From Nannochloropsis salina CCMP1776 (lineage: Eukaryota; Sar; Eustigmatophyceae; Eustigmatales; Monodopsidaceae), in contig SDOX01000005.1 of the NCBI GenBank assembly GCA_004565275.1, positions 480,051 to 544,050 of the forward strand: DNA of 64,000 nt, given 5' to 3'. A program made the position numbers and the translations under genes. The notes below the pieces were generated by a model that saw only the letters and a list, made by a program, of their open reading frames with translations, did not search any database and was not told the DNA's origin. The stretch's first letter is position 1. Each line of letters starts with the position of its first letter. Positions 9,694 through 20,400 of this stretch are shown one piece after another.

Positions 9694-10811
9694 TCAAATG
9701 GACTCCTTGGCCTTGCTCACCGCCTTCTTCACCGCGTCCGTCGTCTTGTCCACAATGGAGTACTTCTCATTCAACTCCAGAGCCTTGTCGATCGCTGAGT
9801 TTGAGAAGTCCACCGTCAGCCCAACCGCGCTCTTGGCCTTGCTCACCAGGTCGTACTCTTGGTCCAGGTCCGAGAGCTTCGTCTTGGTTGACTCAAGAGT
9901 CTCCTCCAGCTTAGCCACCACGGAGTCCTCCCCATCGTTCTCCTTCAGCTTGGAGACTAAGGAGGAGGCGGAATTCGAGACCTTGGTTCCGATTTGGTAC
10001 TTGGAGTTGATCTTCACGATGTAATTGAAGACTTCCAGTGCAGTCTTCCCCACCCCACGGGCAGCCTCCCCCACATCGTTGTCTGTCTTGGCCGCGTAGT
10101 TGGTGAGAAGACCAAGGACGATGCCCAGCAAAGGCCCCAGGAAGACGATGCCCGCGGAGGTACCGACGATGGCGGCGCTTGTCTCGATGGTCTGCGGGTT
10201 CACCGGCACCAAGGCAGTGCTTTTCGGCTCCCCTCCCGCCGGGGGCGTGCTCACGGCGGGGCTGATCTTGGGCTTATCCATCAGGTCCGACATCATGCGA
10301 ACGCTCCTTGTATCAGGCAAAACACCAGAAGGAACACGTGGGGAGAGGAAGTCAGAAGCGAGTCGAGTCTTTTTCTGCTGCCAAAATGACTCAACCATGA
10401 ACACGGCAAGCCCACAATTCATATTCACAACGACAGTTTCATCATCAATATCAAATTTGCTGTACGAAACAATCTTCACTGCCTGCACTCATTCCAACGG
10501 TCGCACAAAGATCAACTTTCGATGCACCTATCCACTCGTGCCTACTTTTTCCCTCTCCCTAAACTTACCCCCTTGACACCCGGGGATGGCCTGCAAAGAT
10601 CCATCGAATGGGGGTGAGAAACGTGTTTATAATTAGTGTACTCAATGGCATTGAAAGAGAGCTCGGTGAGAACCATGGTAATCTGAACCGTCGGGCACAC
10701 GCCTGGAATCCCTTTCCGCTTTTCCTTCTGCTCGCCTGCCATCGACTTACCCATGAAAGACAAGGCAACTGCTGGTAAGAGAGCTAGAAGAAAGAGTTGT
10801 CGGGCAGCCAT
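9694..10811 (-). CDS. Uncharacterised plastid-targeted membrane protein
   Basis: Three exons (10811-10751, 10590-10569, 10306-9694) join in phase to 231 residues. The middle exon is only 22 nt. Exon 1 encodes a classical signal peptide ending PAVALSF; the micro-exon and the first codons of exon 3 encode a basic Ser/Arg-rich stretch (GHPRVSRGSVR) that resembles a transit peptide. The mature part has a Pro/Thr-rich start, one long Gly-rich hydrophobic segment (about residues 105-130), a conserved-looking DNDVGEAARGVGKTALEVFNY segment, and then about 100 residues of amphipathic, Lys/Ser/Glu-rich helix. I do not recognise a named family. Inference: an integral thylakoid or envelope protein with a helical soluble tail. 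The coding part of exon 3 is certain; the splicing is inferred from GTAAGT donors and reading phase. Confidence 0.72.
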
Positions 10812-11894
10812 TGCTATGAGAGGCGGAGACGACTGGTGGTGCCTATTTTATGGGAAAGGAAACAAGAGAAAGGGTGAGGATTTTGTGCGAGCAACCACGG
10901 AGAGCTTCCCGCAATGCGGGGAAGGCGTCTTCCACGAGAGTGCCCCGAGTAATTGTTGGTGAGGACGCATCGCTTTCGAGGTGGGTGGTAGTGAATTAAG
11001 GAGAAAAAAGACACGGTGCCATATCGCACACAGGAGGTGAAAGAGAGGAGGCAAGGCCACAAGAGCAAAGAGGCCACCAACGAGTGACGGGAGGCGGAAA
11101 GCATCCTCTCCTCCTCTTCGCCTACTGCGGATTAATTTTGCCACCAGCGCCTTTTCCTCAAGCGTATCTTGCCCTCTGCAACAGCTTCAACCACTTACTG
11201 CCTTGGCCACGCGGTTGACCACGCACAGGCACTAGGGGTCGTGCACACGGCGCCCAGTACACCCAACGTGTCCAGAGGAAGCGGAACAAAGGTTCAGCTA
11301 CTATATGTGTGGCCTTCTCCCTTTCGTTTTGGATCCACTTCCACCACTTCTGCCCTCGCGTCTTCCCTCATCCTACCAGGGCCAAGGAGCACGGGGGATC
11401 AAGTGCACCCCCTGCCCTCGCTCACTCCTGGTTCACAACTAATTAAAATAACGTCCATCATGACGATGATTCGGGTTTGCTTTTTTCTACACCATCCTGA
11501 TGTACTGCTCCAGGTTGCTGATGCGTGCGCTCGCCTTTTTTGGGGGCTTAGCTCTTGTCTCAGGTAGGTCGACAGTGGTCAGAATGAGAATGGAACATGT
11601 ACGCTGAGATTAACAGGAGTGTGGACCAACGGACACTTCGCTTCTAATAATTATATCCATCTGTCTTGCCTTCCTTATCCATTACTTGCGTGTCTTGTTG
11701 TGCTAGTCGAAGCGTTTTTCGCCTTTTAAAAAGGGCGCGTATTCGGCTCTCCTGGCCTTGTAAAATGTGACAGTTGCTGCGAAATACCCGCTGAGAACTC
11801 TAGAGCGGAAATTGGAATAGATTTGATAAATATTTAACCTGTAATATTGCTCGTCCCGAACTCTACAGTTCTGCCAACTATTACGCAAGGCTAC
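10812..11894. other. Long divergent intergenic region
   Basis: About 1.1 kb between the minus-strand plastid gene and the plus-strand SDR. Both strands were read for conserved peptides, presequences and RNA signatures; only short frames without recognisable content were found. An unseen 5' exon of the SDR gene could lie near 11400-11850. Confidence 0.4.
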
Positions 11895-12791
11895 ATGCTG
11901 GCTACTTCCTCTGGAACATGCCAGGGCCCCACCATGTCCCTAGGCGATAGCCCCAGGAAGGTCCTGGTAACGGGGGCTGGAGGCCGTACGGGGACACTCG
12001 TCTTCCAGAAACTGCAGGCTAAGACGGATTTTCAGCCCATTGGACTCGTCCGTTCAAAGAAGTCAGCGTCAAAACTGCGGAAAGCTGCAGGAGCCACCGA
12101 CGAACAAATCGTCATTGGTGACGTGATGGACCCGGCGACTCTGAGCAAAGCTTTGGAAGGTTGCGACTCTCTGATTCTATGCACAAGTGCCACACCCAAA
12201 ATTCTACTCTTCAGTATCATCAAAATCTTGTTTAAGAAGCTCCTGCGCAGGGCGCCAGGCCGGCCAGAGTTCAAGTTTCCCCCCCGGGGAGAGCCCGAAG
12301 AGGTCGACTGGTTAGGCGCAAAGAATCAGGTGGACGCTGCGATTGCAGCAGGCGTCAAACACTTTGTATTTCTGGGGTCCATGGGCGGGACCCAACCGGA
12401 CAATTTCTTGAACAGTATCGGAAAACGCCCTGACGGATCGGGGGGGGACATTTTGCTGTGGAAACGCAAGGCGGAGAAATATCTGATTCAACAAGCCAAC
12501 AGCCACGGGATGTCTTACACGATTGTGCACCCGGGGGGACTGTTGGACAAGCCAGGAGGACAGCAGGAGCTCGTTTTTGACGTGGATGACGTGCTCTTGC
12601 AGCGTACGACGCGCTCGATTCCTCGGGAGGACGTGGCGGAGGTATGTGTCCAGGCATTGCTGCAGCCCAAGGCTAAAAATGTGGCCTTGGATGTTATTGC
12701 AGAGGCAGTTGGTACAGGAACACCTACTACAGATTTTTCGGCACTGTTCGATAGCTTGCAAAACAGAAGCTGCGCGTATGAGTCTCCTTGA
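11895..12791 (+). CDS. Atypical SDR, NAD(P)-binding Rossmann protein (NmrA/At5g02240-like)
   Basis: Intronless frame of 298 residues from the first ATG at 11895; an ATG at 11935 (MSLGDSPRK) is an equally good start. The nucleotide-binding motif VLVTGAGGRTG sits at the N-terminus, the second Rossmann unit reads IGDVMDP, and KHFVFLGSMGG fits the strand before the active site in atypical SDRs. WKRKAEKYLI replaces the YxxxK of classical SDRs, followed by YTIVHPGGL, as in the At5g02240/NmrA-like group. These proteins bind NAD(P) and act as reductases, assembly factors or redox sensors; the substrate cannot be predicted. No targeting signal is seen at either start, though a missed upstream exon could supply one. 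Confidence 0.8.
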   Translation: MLATSSGTCQGPTMSLGDSPRKVLVTGAGGRTGTLVFQKLQAKTDFQPIGLVRSKKSASKLRKAAGATDEQIVIGDVMDPATLSKALEGCDSLILCTSATPKILLFSIIKILFKKLLRRAPGRPEFKFPPRGEPEEVDWLGAKNQVDAAIAAGVKHFVFLGSMGGTQPDNFLNSIGKRPDGSGGDILLWKRKAEKYLIQQANSHGMSYTIVHPGGLLDKPGGQQELVFDVDDVLLQRTTRSIPREDVAEVCVQALLQPKAKNVALDVIAEAVGTGTPTTDFSALFDSLQNRSCAYESP

Positions 12792-13083
12792 GCGGTAGCA
12801 TTGATTCGGTGGAAGAGCTGTCGTGACGTTACATTTCGGGTGTAAGAGGGGAATGGGGATATGACCGGACACTTGTACGCATAGTGAGAATCTTCTTCGC
12901 GTCTGCGACTACGCATGATGGACAATTTGTCATGCAAGCCGGCGGACCGGACGTGAACCGTCAATCCTCCAAGAGAGTCTGCTTCTATGGCAACGTGATG
13001 GTATTTCTTTACTTTGCTCGACACGCTGCTGTTTTATGCTACCATAAGATTTTCTTCACTTTGCTATCCCCCTTGCCCCTTTT

Positions 13084-15009
13084 CTAGGACATGATCGGAC
13101 CACTAGCAAGGAGCAGGTTCCGCTTTGTGAAAGTCACGTCCAACACTGGAGTGGCTTTCGTGTGGAACGTGGATTGCGGGGCAAGAGATACAGATGACAT
13201 CAGAGAGGCGAAGTCTCCGTTCATGTCCCATGTCCGCACCGTCATGTCAGCGCCTCCACTCGCCAGCACTGTCCCGTCTGCGCTGTAATTCAAGCGATGG
13301 ACGGGACCCTCGTGTCCTCTTAAAACAGCCACCTCCCGCCCCGATGCCACCTGCCAGATCCGAATGACCCCGTCCTCGTTCCCTTGGCCACCTCCCAGTC
13401 CCGCGCCTGCAAGAAACTGACCATCTGGACTGACAGTTAAGGCCGTAACCGGCCCAAAGTGTCCCGAATATAGCCGAAAACACCGACCACTCCCGAGGTC
13501 CCACAGCCGCACCGTCTTATCCCACGATCCGGTGACGATATAGCTGCAGTTGGGATGCCAAGCGACGCAAGATACGTCCGAGTAGTGACCGACCAGCAGC
13601 CGCACCGGTTGCGTCCTGTTTGTGCACCACACGCGGCCAACCCGGTCGTAGGACCCGGAGGCGAAGTAGTGCCCGACGGGCGCGAAGCTCACATCCCAGA
13701 CCGGCACGTCGGTCGGGGACCTGTACACACACACGTTACGGGAGGCGGCCACGTCCCACAGCCGCACCGTCCCGTCAGAGGAGGCCGAGAGGAGATGTTG
13801 CTGCTCCGGTGCCCAGCTGACGCCGTGGACGGGTTGGCTGTGGCCTCTCATGATAAGCGGACCCTCAGGGGCCTGCTCCTCCCCGTCGCTGTGAAGCTTA
13901 CTCCCATTCCCATTTTCCATCCCTACGGGGCCCTCCCCGGCCAAACGGAAGACGCGCACTGCCCTGTCGTGGAAGCCTGCGGCAAGTTGAGTGGCGTCGG
14001 TCGTCATTCGCGCCACGGTGCACCCGTCGTACGTGTTGGTCAAGGAGGCCATCAATACCGTCGGATTCCCGGGATCTGCCACCCCCATTGCTATTTCTTG
14101 TCGCGTCTTAGCAGCTAGCGCCTCCAGTTTTTGGAAGAGAGGGGCATTGTAGGGAGGCCTGCTGCTGTCATCTTTCACGTCGGACTCGCCCAGCCCCGTC
14201 GCTCTCCAGCGAACCGTAAACGCGTGGCTTATTTGACTACGCCCACCCCTGACCGGAGAGCCGCTATCTCTCCGTCCACCTCCCCGCCCCCCCGGAAGCC
14301 CTCCGCCACCAGCGATCCCGTCATTCCGAAACGTCACCACCTGGAAGCGAGGCATAGGAGGGCGCTCCTCAACCACCACATGCACTTGCTCGTTCAAGAT
14401 CTCCATGATTGGCAACAAATTGTGGTCGCTCAAGAAACTTTGTAAGAGGCGATAGCTGATGCTGCAGAGTCGAAGGACAAACTTGTCTGTCAAGGCGCGC
14501 TTGACAAATCCGTTGCCCGCCGTTAGCTGATCGGGCCGTTGAACGGCCGTCAAACTCCGCAATTCTAGTTGATATGTTTCTGCGTGGTCAGGTCCCCAGG
14601 TTTGGAGAAAGGCTCTCGCTGCTTCTATCATACCCCGCTCTACAAGTTTCAGATAGCTGTGAACGAAGACAGGAAAGGCCACTGTCAAGAGCTCGGGCTT
14701 GTAGGCCTCTAGGGCATTGCAAGTCCACGTCTGTAGCTCGTTGTAGTTTCGATGGTACAGCATCGGATCTGACATACGGAGAGAGCGAAAAAGTAACGCA
14801 CTTTGATTCGCTTCACCAATTCGCTTGCACAACAAGCGCTCATCAGTAAATGCACCGCTAGGGACGGAAGAATCCTCGCTCTCGTTGCCCTCTTCGGCGC
14901 TGCCCCCCGCTGCGTGAGCCTGGTCCTCTTCATAGTGTTTTGCCACCTCCGTGTATCCCCGCTTTTTAAGCCAGTGCAAAACTCTTTCCTCCTGCTGCGC
15001 GTCCTCCAT
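13084..15009 (-). CDS. TAF5: TFIID subunit TAF5
   Basis: Intronless frame of 641 residues. A LisH-like start (VLHWLKKRGYTEVAKHYEED) is followed by the all-helical TAF5 NTD2 domain (residues about 80-210, with YNELQTW, FPVFVHSYLKLV and ILNEQVHVVVEERPP). A Gly/Arg-rich linker lies near 230-260, and a WD40 propeller starts near residue 300 (RGHSQPVHGVSW, HYSDVSCVAWHPN, GHFGPVTALTVSPD, GHEGPVHRLNYSADG). The last strand ends in TFTKRNLLLASGP, matching the TAF5 signature TRRNL..A.G. TAF5 scaffolds TFIID and, in many eukaryotes, SAGA. It is shorter than human TAF5 (800), mostly in the N-terminal low-complexity part. All family parts are present. Confidence 0.93.
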   Translation of the reverse strand: MEDAQQEERVLHWLKKRGYTEVAKHYEEDQAHAAGGSAEEGNESEDSSVPSGAFTDERLLCKRIGEANQSALLFRSLRMSDPMLYHRNYNELQTWTCNALEAYKPELLTVAFPVFVHSYLKLVERGMIEAARAFLQTWGPDHAETYQLELRSLTAVQRPDQLTAGNGFVKRALTDKFVLRLCSISYRLLQSFLSDHNLLPIMEILNEQVHVVVEERPPMPRFQVVTFRNDGIAGGGGLPGGRGGGRRDSGSPVRGGRSQISHAFTVRWRATGLGESDVKDDSSRPPYNAPLFQKLEALAAKTRQEIAMGVADPGNPTVLMASLTNTYDGCTVARMTTDATQLAAGFHDRAVRVFRLAGEGPVGMENGNGSKLHSDGEEQAPEGPLIMRGHSQPVHGVSWAPEQQHLLSASSDGTVRLWDVAASRNVCVYRSPTDVPVWDVSFAPVGHYFASGSYDRVGRVWCTNRTQPVRLLVGHYSDVSCVAWHPNCSYIVTGSWDKTVRLWDLGSGRCFRLYSGHFGPVTALTVSPDGQFLAGAGLGGGQGNEDGVIRIWQVASGREVAVLRGHEGPVHRLNYSADGTVLASGGADMTVRTWDMNGDFASLMSSVSLAPQSTFHTKATPVLDVTFTKRNLLLASGPIMS

Positions 15010-15372
15010 GATGGCCTTACGATGGACGGCAAGTACTCGCTACCCACCTAGTCGCTGTTGTTGCACCCGACCGGGCTGCAGCCGGAAGGGAACGGGTGAC
15101 AACGCAGCCAAAATCCTTCCTCGCTCCACGCCCCTGCGGATGGGAATACTGAGGAAGGGATTAAAAGTAAAGGGCAGATTTGCCTGTCCGGGGCAAGTGA
15201 AACAGGTGAAATAGGACGTGACAATCGCACCGAGTCCAGACGGTCGGCGAACAAGACGCGCTGGATTGCCCCCCATCACAGTTACCCAGCATCCCAAACA
15301 AGGCCATGCCAGACCACGCGTGCGGCGGTGCGATGGACATTGTAGGTAGTGATTTTTTACTTATTTTCGCGT
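15010..15372. other. Intergenic between TAF5 and ARMC6-like genes
   Basis: Promoter side of TAF5 and 3' side of the ARMC6-like gene, both on the minus strand. No other feature seen. Confidence 0.45.
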
Positions 15373-17001
15373 TTAAAAACGATAGGAATTGCTAGGGGCG
15401 TTGATTGCGGCTTGCACCGCCCCTTCGATGTCGTTGCTGCTATCAAAAACTGGCCGGAAGGAAGTTTTGGCGCTGCCAAACTCTTCTGGAGCCTTGATTT
15501 TGCCCGTCAAGGGATCCACGATCACACGTTTCACGTCACACTTCAGGTCTCGCAAAGCAGCGTACGCTTCATCGACGCTTTCCTGGTATCGTCCCGCTAA
15601 CCGCAATAAGGGCTCTGCGCCCGCCTCGAGGAAAGCCTCCCCTAGCTCCGGGACACGGCTGACCATGTTCCGCACAGCCAAACAGCCTTGACGCTGTATT
15701 GCACGGGCCTCTGGATGCCGTTCCAGGGCCTCCAAGATTACCGACACGGCGCCCATTCCAGATAGGTGGCGGCAGTTGTCCGGACTCCGCAAAGCCATGG
15801 CTCCTAGTGTGGCGAGCCCGTGCTCCTGGATTTTTCTTTCCTGTGCGTGCTCTCGCATCGCCTCTAGCATCAGCTGAGCGGCGCCATTCTTACACAGACG
15901 TGTTTTGTGCCGGTCATCTGCGGAGACATTGCGGAAGAGCCCAGTGGCCGCCCGTGCTAGGGCTGGGTGGGAGAGGTGAGCTTGGAGCGCGCGCACGGTC
16001 CCACTCACGCCCCCCTCGGAGGCAATCTGGTTCACGCTCTCCTCGTTGTTAGCCAGATTTCGGAGGGCGTCAAGTCCAGTGGCAACCGTGTCCGAGTCTG
16101 CGCCGAATCGACGGCAAGCTTGCAGGAGGACTGGGATGCAGCCTTTGGCCGTGAGGGCCCGTGTGTGAGTGTGGGAGGCGCTGAAGTCTTTCCGAAAATC
16201 GTCCACTGCCGTAACAGCCTTGATTGCACCACATGTCTCACGAACAATTTCGCAGTCGGAGGCCCATGACTCTTTTTCCAGGCATTCCACCAGTGTGTCC
16301 AAGCCGCCATGCTCAACGAAGCTCACTTTATGATCCTCCGCACGCGTTGACAAGACACGCACCAGAGATAAAGAAGCAATGAGAAAGGAGCGTTGCTCCT
16401 TCATTTGTGCTCGCCGAGCAGCTTGACAAAGCATGCGCATGCTGGTTGGCCGGAAAGCGTGCTTGCTCTGGTCTCCTGCACTACCCCCGCCGCACGCAGC
16501 CTCGGTCACAGCCACGGCCAATAACCTGGCTTTGGCTACCACCTCAGCATCCGCAGGATCCAGGGTTACACAGGAAGTTTCATCTCCCCATTCTTGCCAT
16601 ATTCGCGCAATGACATTCACCGCATCCTTTGACCCAAGCAATTTACGAGCGTTGTCTGCTCTCTTAATATCGCTATCCGTCAATGCCGAATGCAGAGCCT
16701 GAAGAGCCGCCAGCGTTGCCTTAGGACTCCAGGAAGGAGGTAGGCTGAGATCCGTCCCACTATCCAAGCAGCTTTTTAGCGCAGTCAATTGTGCGTCCAC
16801 CTCTTCGAGCCAGCGCCCGTCATTTTCGTTCAGTGTCACACATATGTTCTCCAAGTCAACGCCTTGGCTTGTGAACTGCTGTAAAGCATCCTTGACGGCA
16901 TCCGCCCTATCCATTTCGAGGTCAACCATATTCTCGTGCACCGTCTCATCGAATGTCGCTTGTGATATTCTCTTTTTTGGGACTTCAGGGGTTGAGACCA
17001 T
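15373..17001 (-). CDS. ARMC6-like armadillo-repeat protein
   Basis: The start chosen is MVSTPEVPKKRISQ at 17001, which gives 542 residues; an in-frame ATG at 17073 would add 24. A pyrimidine-rich CAG between the two could be a splice acceptor. The N-terminus KRISQATFDETVHEN, with AVKDALQQFTSQGVDLENI, matches the ARMC6 opening (KRIAQETFDAAVREN, AVEQFESQGVDLSNI). Armadillo repeats fill the rest (for example ETCGAIKAVTAVDDFR, GLDALRNLANNEE, NMVSRVPELGEAFLEAGAEPLL), and the C-terminus AYAALRDLKCDV matches ARMC6 AKAALRDLGCHV. The cellular role of ARMC6 is poorly defined; it is a soluble solenoid expected to bind other proteins. Confidence 0.88.
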   Translation of the reverse strand: MVSTPEVPKKRISQATFDETVHENMVDLEMDRADAVKDALQQFTSQGVDLENICVTLNENDGRWLEEVDAQLTALKSCLDSGTDLSLPPSWSPKATLAALQALHSALTDSDIKRADNARKLLGSKDAVNVIARIWQEWGDETSCVTLDPADAEVVAKARLLAVAVTEAACGGGSAGDQSKHAFRPTSMRMLCQAARRAQMKEQRSFLIASLSLVRVLSTRAEDHKVSFVEHGGLDTLVECLEKESWASDCEIVRETCGAIKAVTAVDDFRKDFSASHTHTRALTAKGCIPVLLQACRRFGADSDTVATGLDALRNLANNEESVNQIASEGGVSGTVRALQAHLSHPALARAATGLFRNVSADDRHKTRLCKNGAAQLMLEAMREHAQERKIQEHGLATLGAMALRSPDNCRHLSGMGAVSVILEALERHPEARAIQRQGCLAVRNMVSRVPELGEAFLEAGAEPLLRLAGRYQESVDEAYAALRDLKCDVKRVIVDPLTGKIKAPEEFGSAKTSFRPVFDSSNDIEGAVQAAINAPSNSYRF

Positions 17002-17497
17002 TGACTTCGACGCTGAAAAAAAATGTAAGGAGCGCATAGGCGAAACAAAAATTGTGAGACGATGACTTTGCATGAATGAAAACAGGAGTAAGCTTACTCA
17101 ACACACGCGAGCCGACTTGCACACTATGGCTATCGTATGTGCGCTTCATGGTCTATCGTGTTCGGTGCTTTTCGTTCCAGGGATCGACCTCCGTTCTTCC
17201 TCCCTTTCAAGCGAGCGACTCGCACTTCTTTGGCGAGGTGGGGCAACTTTTGCGCCCTTCACCCCGACGGGCAGGATTATGCCCAAGCGCAAAACCCATC
17301 TGTCGACAGTTCTCATGACTCACAGACGGGATGGATTAAATTTTGCCACAGGATCGCGCGGCAAGCTTTGCTTTTTACGACTTTGCCGTTGCATTGACCT
17401 CGCCGTCCCTCCTCATCCCATCCTCCTCTCGAGATACACGAGGAGCGCATCAATGTGATGCGCAATGTCACAGTTCTTTCCCCAATAATCTGATTTT
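17002..17497. other. Divergent promoter region
   Basis: Between the ARMC6-like gene and the large plus-strand gene at 17498. It holds the possible 72-nt N-terminal extension of the former; nothing else is supported. Confidence 0.45.
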
Positions 17498-20400
17498 ATG
17501 GGTGAGGAGCGTGGTAGTCAGCCGCCCGCCTTGCAATTGCAAAACATGCGGGGTTCATTGTCCCGAAACGCGAGTGCCCACGTTACTCCTTCCGCTTCTA
17601 TCCCCGATGACGCCATTTCACTTAAAAACGTCAGCAACAGCTTCAGTCCCTTGTGCAATGATATTGCCAGTCAATCTGTTGCCAGTGACCCGTATGCACG
17701 ACCGCCAGGGGCGACGCGTATGATAATCATGGATCCTCGTGCCTCGGGGGGTGGTTATGGAGGAAGTGGAGGGAGTGGAGCAGGAAGAGGAGAAATTAAA
17801 GGAGGTATCGGACGGGGGAGAGGAGAAGCCTTGGGAAAAGGTCACAGGGGCCAAGGAAGGGGGGAAACAGGGAGTAAGGGCCTAGATCTTGTCGCGACAG
17901 ATGGAAGAGAAGGCACATTACGGCAGAAACACCCGCAAACATTTTCCCGAGACATTGAGAAGTCTACCAACTTCTCGAAAGATCCAACGCCTGCCAGAAG
18001 TATCAGCAGTCAGCAGAGTCAACAACCTGCAAGCGGACGATTGGGCGGCAGCAACGGATCACGACCGGGTGGGCTCGTGCTCATGAATACACGCAACTCC
18101 CTTCCTAATCCCCCTTCTCAAATCTCTAACGATCAGGCTCTCTTCCACGGCCCTCGGCCGCCGACGAATAGACACTTACCCTTGCACCATAGAGCATCTT
18201 TACTTAGGACTCAGCAACGCCAGCAAACTGTCCAGCACCTGCAGCATGTGCAGTCAAGGGAGGCCCGGACGCGAGCTGCCGACCAGCGAAGCTCCGCTAT
18301 CCCGGTTCCTCCGTCGGGCTTGCGACCTGGCACGACAAGCTCTGCTGCTGGTGACTCATGTCGTCCGCTTCCATCGCACGCACAAGCCGCACATACGTAC
18401 AAGCCCCCTCATCAGCCGCTCCTTTCCCTGCCCCCCCCACCCCCGCCGACCTCTGAACCCCGAAGCGCGAGCACGGGTGTGGCACGTTTTCACGTCGAAT
18501 GTGACCACCACGATGCTTCAAGGAAAGCAGCCACGGGAGTATCGGTCATATCCGTTGCTCAGGCACCGCCAGGGTCACAGCCACAGCTTCCACGCCCGCG
18601 CAGAGAAGGACAAGTACACCAGCAGCAACAGCAGCAGCGGCAGCAACCGCAGCAGCAGCAGCAGCAGCGGCACCAACCGCATCAGGACCGACAAGGGCAC
18701 TCGCAGCACCAAGAAGGAGATGCCGGCGCGGCCATTGACAGCCTCCGTGCGGCGCTGGTAGTGTTACAGGAAGAAAATGCAAACCTGCGGACGCACAACT
18801 TCGACTTGAGCGCCTCCTTGGTGATGGAGGAGGCAGAGCAGTCACGTTTGCGACAGGATATGAAAAAACTGGAAAGTGAGAAGGCATTCATGGCACAGGA
18901 GGTCAGGGAGGCAGACCGTATGCGTGCCCGTGCGGAGAAGGAGAAGGAGCTGCAGCAGCAACAGCATTGCAACCAACCTGGTGCACGCGAGAAGATGTCG
19001 TTATCGTCAGGCAGCGGCAACGAGCAGGAGGGCGTGGGCAAGAAAGAGAAAAAAAGAAGGATCGTAGGTCGTGAGGATGGTCTGTCGGCATCCGGACGCG
19101 GGGCAAGCCAGCTTTCAGAAGACAAGGATATAGGACGGGAGGAGATGGAAGATGCAGGCCCGGATGGAAGGGAAAATGAGGCGTCAACGGCAAGCGATGC
19201 AATCGTCGAGGACAACGACCTCCATGCTTGTGAGGAAGCGCTGGCAGCATTAAAGTGTCCCGTGCCGTCCACATCGCTCGTTCTCCAATCCTTGGTCGAG
19301 AGCCTGTGTCTTCTGCTGAGTACCGGCACTCCACACGTTGGAAGAAATAACGAGGATACGCGACAAATAGAATGCTGGTGGAGCAGCGCCTTCAAGGAAG
19401 AAAGTCACTCACAAGTGCTCTCTCGCAGCCTAGGGCACAATTTTCCCATCCACGTGCGCCATTTTGGAAAAGAAGCGGATGGTGCTACGGAAGCGACCGG
19501 AAGAAGGCGATTTGTTCCTTTATCTGCCTTCTCCTCCTCTGGTACCTGTGATGCTGCCATCAGGGAGGGCCTCTCAAACGGTGATAACAGCACTATGAAC
19601 TGTAGTATCGCCTCTTCTCTGGCCACCCAGCTGTACCTCTCTCTTTGGCCCATCTCGTCTTCTCTTTTCTTCTCACCCTCGACTAGTCATTTCATGCCGG
19701 ACGTCCAGCAAGATACTGACATGTCCAGCAGCATGCTCCTCCCAATTATTCAGAGCCTTGGCGCGATGTTCCCGCACGTGCATGCGTTAGGCACGGACAA
19801 GGTAGTTGCAGCGCTGCGAGTTGCCCGTTGTCTCCTTAGTCTTTGCCCAGGCGAGAGCCGAGAGATGGCGCTCGTATCCGGAGGGCATGAGAACGAAGGG
19901 GAGAACGCTGATCGTAAGGGGGACAAGGATACATGCTCGTCTTCGTTCATGCAGCGCTTCCAAGGTTCGAAGGTTGATGCCGAGCTACTACGATGGGCAG
20001 CGAGGGGGGGTGTGGATGGAAAAGGTGCGCGACAAGTTGGAAGTGGCAACAAGGAGGCGATAAGCTCATTTCTGAATCGATTGCTCGAATTGATCGACTG
20101 GGTGGTAGAGCACTGGAAAGACGGTCACCCATCGTACGACTCGACCGACCCATCTTTCCCCCTCCTTCAAATGACCTCGGAGGCCCTCGCCGTTTTACTT
20201 GTCCTCTGCCAGGAGCGTAACGGCTGCTTCTCGTCCCTCGGTTCCTTTGGGTTTTCTTCATGTTGGGCCACGGCCTGGTTGCGCCGTCCTACTCTGCCCT
20301 TACTCTTGGAAGGTGCCCTGAGGGCCCGCCACGTCGAGCTAGTGGACCTATGCCTCCAATTGACACATGCCCTCTCCCAGCAATCCCCTCGTCTTTTTCA

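Noticed and set aside
11169-11567. 132-codon frame upstream of the SDR gene
   Set aside because: Ser/Thr/Pro-rich, no motif, no splice junction in phase with the SDR.
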